Shown here in pieces: positions 1 through 8,101 of a stretch of DNA of 8,101 nucleotides; the stretch's first letter is position 1; each line of letters begins with the position of its first letter. Below the pieces are notes generated by a model. That model saw only the letters and a list, made by a program, of their open reading frames with translations. It was not told the origin of the DNA and did not search any database. The stretch is taken from NCBI GenBank assembly GCA_003646585.1, contig QMLA01000032.1, positions 1-8,101 on the forward strand, read 5' to 3'. Made by a program: the position numbers and the translations under genes. Origin of the DNA: Deltaproteobacteria bacterium. Its GTDB lineage: Bacteria > Desulfobacterota > B13-G15.

Positions 1-608
1 GAAAAATAGGCCTCAAACCTCCCGCTCCTGTAAAGCTGTCTCTGGAGCTGGTCCCTCCTCTGGACCCCACGGGAAGGGGGGAGGAGATGGATCTTGGGCC
101 TCTGGCGTCCGCGGAAGGCCCTGAGGATGTGCTCAAGCTCCAACCCCCTCCTTATGGCTATCACATCCGTCGGCGAGAGGACCTCGATTTTGTAAAACTT
201 CAACCGAAATCCCATATCCCCGGCCACAAGCCCCGTTGTATCGACGACGGCAAACTCCGCCCCCAACTCCAGCGCCCTCTCCAACAGCCTCCTTGCGCCA
301 GCAACCGCCGCCAGCAATTCCTGGGCCGGTGAGGTGGCCCCAAGGAAGTAAAGGCAAAGGGGGACGGGATCGAGCAGATCCCGCTGCTCCCTCAGCAGAA
401 CCATCCCCAGGGTGGTGGGAGGGCCAATTACCGATTGCCCCACATCCGCATCAATGTAAGCACTCCTCAAACCCTTCCCGAGGGCCTCCTGAAGGAGAAA
501 TCGACAGAGGGTGGTCTTTCCCGTATCGGAGGCCCCGAGGACCACCACGATTCTGTCCTTCTGGATCACCTCCTCTGCCAGTTGATACCAGGCCTGAGGC
601 CTATCCAT
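1..608 (-). CDS. Clp1/Grc3-like P-loop polynucleotide 5'-hydroxyl kinase (3' end outside window)
   Basis: The open frame has at least 202 codons and reaches the window edge without a stop, so the C-terminus is missing. Reading the minus strand shows a Walker A loop GASDTGKTT (residues 25-33, Lys31). It is followed by YIDADVGQSVIGPPTT (51-66), which matches the CLP1_P signature in which DxD-x-GQ and a GPP loop follow the P-loop strand. A Walker B-like strand VVDTTGLV lies at 121-128, and an Arg-rich lid region with a closing RFEAYF at 180-202. Proteins of this family transfer the ATP gamma-phosphate to a 5'-OH end of RNA or DNA; they are best known from eukaryotes (Clp1, Grc3/Nol9) and archaea. 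The ATG overlaps the end of the upstream DUF72 gene (ATGGATAG, 8 bases) and has no well-spaced Shine-Dalgarno, which suggests translational coupling. Substrate (RNA or DNA) cannot be told from sequence; another CLP1_P-type NTPase role is possible. Confidence 0.82.
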   Translation of the reverse strand, partial: MDRPQAWYQLAEEVIQKDRIVVVLGASDTGKTTLCRFLLQEALGKGLRSAYIDADVGQSVIGPPTTLGMVLLREQRDLLDPVPLCLYFLGATSPAQELLAAVAGARRLLERALELGAEFAVVDTTGLVAGDMGFRLKFYKIEVLSPTDVIAIRRGLELEHILRAFRGRQRPKIHLLPPSRGVQRRDQLQRQLYRSGRFEAYF

Positions 609-1311
609 CTTCCAGCAAACGGAGGAAACGTCGGGCATCTTCAAACATGTTGGTATTGTTGAACATCACGTAATGGGGACGGTCTCCCTCGATCCGCCCC
701 CTGAGCTCCTCCAGTTCCTGCTGTGAGTATCGGTAATTGTAACCTCCCTTTCCGTGCAGGCGCCAGTACACGATCCCTCCCCAGGTGGCCTCATCCGAGA
801 AGGGATCCACCACATGAACAAGGTCCAGCTCCTCACATATCGACCTGACCACTTCCCCTGGCCATCCCCTGGGTTCCCATCCCAGGATGAAACCATCCCT
901 CCTTATCCGGCCGAAGAAGGCCCTTATGTTCCTCAGGGCGTCATCGGTCGGCTTGAAGCTCAAGGGGGTCTGAAAGATGATGATCCTGGCCCCCAGGGCT
1001 TGAGCCGAAAGCCTGGTCACCTCCCATGCCTCAAGCACCTCTTCGGTGGGCTTGAATGCCCCATATCTGTCCTTCCGGTCCTCGGGGATCTTCAGTTTGA
1101 GGCGTCTGTAAGTGGGGCTTTTGGGCTCATGGGTTATCAGTTGCCAGGCCTTTATCGTGAATTCGAAACCCTCGGGAGCCTCCGAGCGCCACCTCCTCAG
1201 GGTATCCTCCCTGGGGGGCTGATAAAAGGTCTGCTGCACCTCAACGCACCCAAAGGTCCCGTAGTAGGTGGACCTTGAAACTGGGAACCCACAGCAACCT
1301 ACTTTTACCAT
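601..1311 (-). CDS. DUF72 (YecE-like) TIM-barrel protein, archaeal-like subtype
   Basis: This 236-residue protein is full length for DUF72. Family motifs appear in order: VGCCGFP (4-10, in place of the common IGTSGW), VEVQQTFYQPP (23-33), FTIKAWQLITHE (51-62), GWEPRG (144-149), YWRLHGKGGYNY (182-193) and YVMFNNT (214-220). The conserved Glu, Lys, His, Arg-x-His and Asn-Asn-Thr residues line the barrel mouth in known structures of the family. Biochemical function is not established. From memory, structural comparison of a Thermotoga member with endonuclease IV led to a prediction of DNA binding. The VGCCGFPV and AWQLITH wording resembles the subtype I associate with archaea and thermophilic bacteria. 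It is the first gene of a two-gene operon with the Clp1-like kinase. A TATAAT lies only 10 bases before the ATG, so the message may be nearly leaderless. Confidence 0.9.
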   Translation of the reverse strand: MVKVGCCGFPVSRSTYYGTFGCVEVQQTFYQPPREDTLRRWRSEAPEGFEFTIKAWQLITHEPKSPTYRRLKLKIPEDRKDRYGAFKPTEEVLEAWEVTRLSAQALGARIIIFQTPLSFKPTDDALRNIRAFFGRIRRDGFILGWEPRGWPGEVVRSICEELDLVHVVDPFSDEATWGGIVYWRLHGKGGYNYRYSQQELEELRGRIEGDRPHYVMFNNTNMFEDARRFLRLLEDG

Positions 1312-1321
1312 CCTTTTTAAA

Positions 1322-1327
1322 ATTATA
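1322..1327 (-). promoter_or_regulatory. candidate -10 element (TATAAT) for the DUF72-kinase operon
   Basis: A perfect TATAAT reads on the minus strand, with 10 bases between its 3' end and the DUF72 ATG. Transcription starting about 7 bases downstream of the -10 would leave a leader of about 3 bases (AGG). No convincing -35 hexamer is visible 16-18 bases upstream. The identification rests on the -10 match and its position only. Confidence 0.45.
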
Positions 1328-1355
1328 CTTTGTCAGAGGGTCCACCGACCACCCC

Positions 1356-1386
1356 TTGGACACAAACACCGGATGGGTATTAAAAT
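1356..1386 (+). promoter_or_regulatory. candidate ligA-coaBC promoter
   Basis: A weak -35-like TTGGAC (1356-1361) is followed after 16 bases by TATTAA (1378-1383). An alternative -10, TAAAAT at 1381-1386, matches better but sits at 19 bases. Either would put the start of transcription near 1390, giving a leader of about 25-30 bases that contains the strong ribosome binding site. Hexamer matches are modest. Confidence 0.3.
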
Positions 1387-1393
1387 TTTCTGA

Positions 1394-4697
<3,304 letters not shown>

Positions 4698-4701
<4 letters not shown>

Positions 4702-5579
4702 AGGGAATTGAGGAGGTCCTTTTTGCCCTCAAGGTCCTTCTTGAGTTTCTTGAGGGCCTGAATCTCAATCTGTCTTACCCTCTCCCGGGAAACATTGAAC
4801 ACCTTGCTGAGATCCTGAAGCGTCACCGGCTCCTCTGACATGAGCCTCTTCTCCACGATGGTCCGTTCCCTCTCACTTAGCTTGGAGAGGGCATCCCGTA
4901 CCACCCGCTTTATCAGCTCACGCCGCTCCTTGTCGGCAAGCCTCTCCTCCTGATTGGGGGCAAAATCGGCCAAAAAGTCCAAGAAGGTGGCCTCCTGTTC
5001 CTCGTCGACCCTCGCGTCCAAGGAGAGATCCCTGAACCTCACCCTCTCGTACATCTCCTCGATCTCTTCCTCGCCCACCTTCAGCTCGTCGGCAAGGCTT
5101 TTGAGCCTCTCCTGCCTGCTGCCTTCCCCTTCGTCCAGCTCCCACAGCCGACCCATCTTGTAAAAGAGCTTCTTCTGGGCCTGGGTGGTGCCGACCTTGA
5201 CCAGGCTCCAGGATCTCATGATGTAATTCTGGATATATGCCCTGATCCACCAGATCGCATAGGAGATGAAGCGATAGCCCTTGGATGGATCGAAGTGCCT
5301 CAGGGCCACCATCAACCCCAGGTTTCCCTCCTGGATGAGATCCGAGAGCCTGAACCCGTAACCCCTGTACTCCAGGGCCACCTTCACCACGAACCTCAGG
5401 TTGGCCATAATGAGGCGCTTTCCCGCCTCCTCGTCCCCGGCCTTGTAGCGGAAGGCCAGCTCCTTCTCCTCTTCGGGGCTCAGGACGGGGTACTTACCGA
5501 TGGCCTTAAGATAACGGGCCTCGATGTTCGCCTCTTCGTGCCTTTCCTCCGGATTTTCCACCTTCACCCTTCCTTCCAT
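4698..5579 (-). CDS. rpoH: RNA polymerase sigma-32 type factor (RpoH family)
   Basis: This is a 293-residue sigma-70 family protein of group 3/RpoH type, which directs core RNA polymerase to heat-shock-type promoters. Region 1.2 begins at YLKAIGKYPVLSPEEE (23-38). Region 2 runs from about 54 to 125 and includes NLRFVVKVA (60-68), DLIQEGNLGLM (80-90) and the -10 recognition/melting helix SYAIWWIRAYIQ (106-117). KVGTTQAQKKLFYKMG (128-143) corresponds to the RpoH box between regions 2 and 3, which separates RpoH from RpoD and RpoS. Region 4 (about 228-282) has the -35 binding helix-turn-helix VTLQDLSKVFNVSRERVRQIE (252-272). The first residues (1-20) are highly charged and variable. A good Shine-Dalgarno fixes the start. 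The gene is monocistronic, convergent with coaBC. The regulon in this organism is not shown; in some deltaproteobacteria this type is less strictly tied to heat shock. Confidence 0.92.
4725..4757. repeat. 9-bp perfect inverted repeat inside the 3' end of rpoH
   Basis: GCCCTCAAG (4725-4733) and CTTGAGGGC (4749-4757) are perfect reverse complements around a 15-base loop. It lies within the last 20 codons of rpoH, in a Leu-Lys-rich stretch. It is not followed by a T-run on the minus strand; on the plus strand a TTTTT precedes rather than follows it. It could slow convergent transcripts or be a by-product of repeated Leu/Lys/Glu codons. Confidence 0.4.
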
Positions 5580-5583
5580 CTTT

Positions 5584-5590
5584 CACCTCT
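5584..5590 (-). promoter_or_regulatory. ribosome binding site of rpoH
   Basis: AGAGGTG on the minus strand, with AGG a normal 6-7 bases from the ATG, is a good Shine-Dalgarno and supports the rpoH start at 5579. Confidence 0.65.
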
Positions 5591-5596
5591 CTTACA

Positions 5597-5625
5597 ATCT
5601 TAAGGCCCCAAAGGGGGCATTGCAA
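5597..5625 (-). promoter_or_regulatory. candidate rpoH promoter
   Basis: On the minus strand, TTGCAA (5620-5625) is followed by exactly 17 bases and TAAGAT (5597-5602), each 4 of 6 to the sigma-70 consensus. Transcription would start near 5590, giving a very short leader that still includes the Shine-Dalgarno. The spacer carries an inverted repeat (5605-5618). A sigma-32 type CCCCATNT box with correct spacing to a CTTGAA box is not evident. Confidence 0.42.
5605..5618. repeat. short GC inverted repeat in the rpoH promoter spacer
   Basis: GCCCC and GGGGC form 5-bp arms around AAAG, between the proposed -10 and -35 of rpoH. Its position suits a repressor operator, but it is short and low in complexity. 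Confidence 0.35.
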
Positions 5626-5647
5626 GGAAGAAAACTTCTGCTAAAAA
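5620..5647 (+). promoter_or_regulatory. candidate promoter for the small ORF and glgC
   Basis: The palindromic TTGCAA (5620-5625) also reads on the plus strand. With a 16-base spacer it faces the A-rich TAAAAA (5642-5647). Transcription would begin at or near the ATG at 5655, that is, leaderless. The -10 match is poor (4 of 6), so this is tentative. Confidence 0.28.
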
Positions 5648-5654
5648 ATAAGAC

Positions 5655-5867
5655 ATGTCCTGCTGGGATCCACCCCCTCTGCCCGAGGGCCTTCGGATAA
5701 AGAGGGTCATCGACAGATGGGATGGAAGAGGATATGTGTACCTCAAGGTCGAAGGGGAAAGGGGGGAGACGTTTATCCTCAGGGCTTCCGTCAACGAGGC
5801 CCGATGGAGGATAATCCTCTTTGAGTCCCCGGATTGGAGGAGAAGGTGGTCGTTTTGCCTTCAGTGA
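5655..5867 (+). CDS. small uncharacterised protein upstream of glgC
   Basis: This is a 70-residue ORF I do not recognise. It is the only gene-sized frame between rpoH and glgC. Its first residues are Pro-rich (DPPPLPEG, 5-12). The middle alternates hydrophobic and polar residues as in beta-strands (GYVYLKVEGERGETFILRAS, 26-45, then WRIILFE, 51-57), and it ends with a Trp/Arg-rich tail (DWRRRWSF). It has six Trp/Tyr-rich positions, no signal peptide and no membrane segment. A compact cytosolic beta-sheet protein is likely. Codon choice (AGG, ATA, GC-ending) matches its neighbours. Support for reality: its TGA overlaps the GTG of glgC as GTGA (5864-5867), a typical coupled junction. Against: the ATG has no Shine-Dalgarno and follows an in-frame TAA directly, so it would need leaderless or weak initiation. 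Confidence 0.55.
   Translation: MSCWDPPPLPEGLRIKRVIDRWDGRGYVYLKVEGERGETFILRASVNEARWRIILFESPDWRRRWSFCLQ
5836..5846 (+). promoter_or_regulatory. purine-rich ribosome binding site before glgC
   Basis: GGAGGAGAAGG lies inside the end of the small ORF. Its spacing suits a TTG at 5855 (8 bases) better than the GTG at 5864 (17 bases), so it leaves the glgC start open. It argues against the far upstream TTG at 5834, which would precede or lie within it. Confidence 0.5.
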
Positions 5868-7084
5868 AGGTACTGGCGATGGTACTAGCCGGGGGAAGGG
5901 GGGAGAGGCTTCATCCCCTCACCCAGTACCGATCAAAGCCCGCCGTTCCCTTTGGGGGAACGTACAGGCTTATAGACTTCGTCCTCAGCAACCTCTTCAA
6001 CTCCGGCATACTGCACATTTATGTGCTCACCCAGTACAAGGCCCATTCCCTCATCAGACACCTTCAACAGGGCTGGATATTGACCCAGCCGGTGGACGGT
6101 GCCTTCATCATCCCCGTGCCGGCCCAGATGCAGGTGGGCGAAAGCTGGTATCAGGGGACAGCCGATGCCGTCTATCAGAATGTCGCCCTCATCAAGAGGA
6201 TGAACCCGGAGCTTGTGCTCGTCTTCGGTGCCGATCATGTCTACACGATGGACATCAGGCAGATGATCGAGTTCCACCTGGAGAAGGACGCGGATATAAC
6301 GGTCGCCACCATACCCATGCCCCGTTCGGAGGCCTCAAGGTTCGGGGTAACGGTAGTCGATAGCGAGGGAAGAATCTGCGAATTTAAGGAGAAGGTGAAG
6401 GATCCACCCGCAATGCCCGGCAATCCGGATCTGTCCCTGGTTTCGATGGGCAATTACGTCTTCAAATCCGAGGTCCTGATCGAGGAACTGGAACTCGATT
6501 CCCGGGACCCCGAAAGCACCCACGACTTCGGCAGGGACATCCTCGGCAAGGCGATAAAACGGCGGAAGGTCTACGCTTATGATTTCTCCACCAACCGCAT
6601 CCCCGGCACCGATGGTCAGGGACGTTACTGGAGAGACGTGGGGACCCTTCGCAGCTATTACGAGGCCAATATGGACCTGATCAAACCCCTGCCCCAATTG
6701 AACCTCTACAACCCCCACTGGCCCATCAGATCCGCCAGGTATCACGACTCACCGGCAAAGGTGGTTATAGGTTCAGAGGGACAGATGGGCCTTGTGGAAA
6801 ACAGCCTCCTTTCGCCAGGGGTGATCATCTCGGGGGCCTATGTGCGGAATTCCATAATAGGGCGAAACACCAGGATATGGAGCAGGGCCGTGGTGGAGGA
6901 CTCGATCCTCCTGGGAGAGACCGAGGTAGGAGAGGGAGCCCATATACAGCGGGCCATCATAGACCACGGCAACTCCATCCCTCCGGGAGAGAAGATCGGC
7001 TATGATCCGGAGAGGGACAGGGGAAAATACTTCGTTGACCCCTCCTCCGGCTTGGTCATTATCCCCCGAAACCCCCTCTATTAG
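5864..7084 (+). CDS. glgC: glucose-1-phosphate adenylyltransferase (ADP-glucose pyrophosphorylase)
   Basis: GlgC makes ADP-glucose and pyrophosphate from ATP and glucose-1-phosphate, the committed step of bacterial glycogen synthesis. With the GTG start the protein has 406 residues, close to family length. The nucleotidyltransferase domain opens with VLAMVLAGGRGERLHPLT (3-20), RSKPAVPFGG (23-32) and RLIDFVLSN (35-43). GTADAVYQN, GADHVYTMD (metal and catalytic Asp region) and EFKEKVKDPPAMP (sugar-phosphate Lys) follow, then HDFGRDIL and YWRDVGT. The C-terminal left-handed beta-helix is visible in the isoleucine/valine-rich repeats from SLLSPGVIISG onward. The start is uncertain: GTG 5864 gives a GTGA overlap with the small ORF and a canonical N-terminus; TTG 5855 fits the ribosome binding site; TTG 5834 is the longest option. 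Allosteric type cannot be read confidently. The stop overlaps the convergent GT81 gene. Confidence 0.95.
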   Translation: MKVLAMVLAGGRGERLHPLTQYRSKPAVPFGGTYRLIDFVLSNLFNSGILHIYVLTQYKAHSLIRHLQQGWILTQPVDGAFIIPVPAQMQVGESWYQGTADAVYQNVALIKRMNPELVLVFGADHVYTMDIRQMIEFHLEKDADITVATIPMPRSEASRFGVTVVDSEGRICEFKEKVKDPPAMPGNPDLSLVSMGNYVFKSEVLIEELELDSRDPESTHDFGRDILGKAIKRRKVYAYDFSTNRIPGTDGQGRYWRDVGTLRSYYEANMDLIKPLPQLNLYNPHWPIRSARYHDSPAKVVIGSEGQMGLVENSLLSPGVIISGAYVRNSIIGRNTRIWSRAVVEDSILLGETEVGEGAHIQRAIIDHGNSIPPGEKIGYDPERDRGKYFVDPSSGLVIIPRNPLY

Positions 7085-8101
7085 TCCTTATTGTCCTCCT
7101 CCACCGCCTCCCTCAACCGATCCAGGATCCTGGGTATGGCCGAAGTGACCCTGTCCCAGCTCGGGATGAGGGGAATGCCCAGGGGGTCCTGCAGGAACAC
7201 CTCTGCGGCGATCCTTATCGCACGGGTGAAGGTCTCAACTGCCATGCTTTCGGCATGGCGGTCAAAATACAGGCCATTTATGGCGGCATCATCCTCGTAA
7301 CGCTTCACGATGTCATAAGCGCTGGCAACATAGGTGGCGACCAGGGTGTTGAAGAACCCCTCATTGAAGATAACCCCTTCTGAGGCGAGGTTCCTGAAGA
7401 GGGATTTGCAGATGTCAATGCCCATCTTCATTAAGCCCTTTGAAGGATCTTCCGGGGAAAGGGGCTGGTGTTTGTGCTCGTAGCGGTCGATGATGTCCAC
7501 CTGACAAACCCTCTTGGGGGATACGTTCCTGTAAATCTCGGCCAGAAGCCCGACCTCAAGCCCCCAGTCAGCCGGTATCCGGGTGACCCTGGCGAGGTCG
7601 GCCTCCATGGAGAACTCTCCGGCCAGGGGATAACGGAAGCTCTTCAGGAAATCCAGAAGGGGCATGGGGCCCAGGATCTCCTCCAGCGCCTTGAGGCGGG
7701 GGACGACCAGCAGCCTGGTGACCCGCCCGTGCAGCCTATCGGTCACCCGGCTGTAATAGCCCTTACAGTACTGGTAATCCAGGTTGGGATTTATCACCGG
7801 GTAACAGAGCCTGGCCAGAAAGGTCCTGTTGTAGGTGAGGATGTCGCAGTCATGAAGCGTTATCACTCGAATATGGGGAAGGGAAAGCACGTACCCCCAG
7901 GCTATCCACACGGCACGCCCCTTTCCAGCCTCCCCTATCGTCAAGCCAGCCCTTTCGATCTCCCTGTAGATCTCGGTCACCCTGTCGCCGTCGTTCCAGA
8001 CCAGGATCGTCCTCTGGGGCAGCACCGAGAAAAAGTCCCGGGCGTAGCGAAACTGGTCCTTGTTGGCGTTTCCAAGGCTCACCACCACGGTGTTGATGTA
8101 C
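7081..8101 (-). CDS. GT81-type glycosyltransferase, glucosyl-3-phosphoglycerate synthase-like (5' end outside window)
   Basis: The frame stays open to the right edge. The first codons seen read YINTVVVSLGNANKDQF, the first strand of a GT-A fold, so the GTG at 8088 is internal and an N-terminal segment is missing. Numbering from that GTG: VWNDG (30-34), nucleotide-sugar loop AGKGRAVW (54-61), metal-binding DCD (80-82) in LHDCDILTY, acceptor-site FRYPLAGEF (151-159), DWGLEVGLLAEIYRN (174-188), and a second metal/active-site region YEHKHQPLS (203-211). This matches GpgS-type enzymes, which transfer a sugar from NDP-glucose to 3-phosphoglycerate; a HAD phosphatase then yields glucosylglycerate, an osmolyte. 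The C-terminal third is a helical extension seen in the bacterial HDCDI-type members I recall. Donor and acceptor could differ (for example mannosyl). It ends in a 4-base overlap with glgC. Confidence 0.82.
   Translation of the reverse strand, partial: YINTVVVSLGNANKDQFRYARDFFSVLPQRTILVWNDGDRVTEIYREIERAGLTIGEAGKGRAVWIAWGYVLSLPHIRVITLHDCDILTYNRTFLARLCYPVINPNLDYQYCKGYYSRVTDRLHGRVTRLLVVPRLKALEEILGPMPLLDFLKSFRYPLAGEFSMEADLARVTRIPADWGLEVGLLAEIYRNVSPKRVCQVDIIDRYEHKHQPLSPEDPSKGLMKMGIDICKSLFRNLASEGVIFNEGFFNTLVATYVASAYDIVKRYEDDAAINGLYFDRHAESMAVETFTRAIRIAAEVFLQDPLGIPLIPSWDRVTSAIPRILDRLREAVEEDNKD

Noticed and set aside
87..673. Overlapping plus-strand ORFs at the left end
   Set aside because: They are antisense to the edge-truncated Clp1-like kinase, whose motifs fix the true strand; their products are low-complexity Pro/Arg-rich.
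754..1278. 174-codon plus-strand ORF opposite the DUF72 gene
   Set aside because: It is antisense to a gene with all family motifs and is Pro/Gly-rich, so it is a shadow frame.
5821..6363. 180-codon frame inside glgC
   Set aside because: It is out of frame with a fully conserved GlgC sequence and shows no domain.
7122..7133. 12-bp perfect palindrome CCAGGATCCTGG
   Set aside because: It lies within GT81 coding sequence, has no loop or T-run and no promoter context; likely chance.
7081..8088. GTG at 8088 as the true start of the GT81 gene
   Set aside because: The frame continues upstream as YINT without a stop, and the visible start is mid-strand in the first GT-A beta-strand, so the gene begins beyond the window.

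Overview
The window is a gene-dense piece of a bacterial chromosome, fairly GC-rich, with many AGG/AGA arginine and ATA isoleucine codons. Three things point to a bacterium: an NAD-dependent DNA ligase, a sigma-32 (RpoH) type sigma factor and a GlgC-type ADP-glucose pyrophosphorylase. The RpoH type suggests Desulfobacterota/proteobacteria or a nearby phylum. The codon choice, an archaeal-looking DUF72 protein and a Clp1-type kinase suggest a thermophile or a lineage that exchanges genes with thermophiles. The taxonomic placement is inference; no rRNA or other marker is present.

Layout. Bases 1-1311 carry a two-gene minus-strand operon: a DUF72/YecE-like TIM-barrel protein (601-1311), overlapped by 8 bases by a Clp1/Grc3-like P-loop polynucleotide kinase that runs off the left edge (1-608). 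A 106-base divergent intergenic region (1312-1417) separates it from a plus-strand pair, ligA (1418-3433) and coaBC (3430-4701), which overlap by ATGA. coaBC ends tail-to-tail, with a 4-base overlap, against rpoH on the minus strand (4698-5579). A compact divergent promoter region (5580-5654) separates rpoH from a small unknown ORF (5655-5867). That ORF appears translationally coupled, through a GTGA overlap, to glgC (5864-7084). glgC also ends in a 4-base tail-to-tail overlap, with a GT81-type glucosyl-3-phosphoglycerate synthase-like gene on the minus strand (7081-8101, 5' end outside the window).

How the genes may work together. ligA and coaBC form a housekeeping operon. The DUF72 and kinase genes are divergent from ligA, and a 5'-OH kinase would make the 5'-phosphate ends that a ligase needs, so an end-repair neighbourhood is a testable idea. 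glgC makes ADP-glucose, and the convergent GT81 enzyme should use a nucleotide-sugar to make a glycosyl-phosphoglycerate, the precursor of a compatible solute, so the right end looks concerned with glycogen, sugar nucleotides and osmolytes. I see no mobile element, CRISPR array, tRNA or rRNA. The least conventional parts are the bacterial Clp1-like kinase operon, the small ORF before glgC, and the divergent promoters that seem to share a palindromic -35 element.
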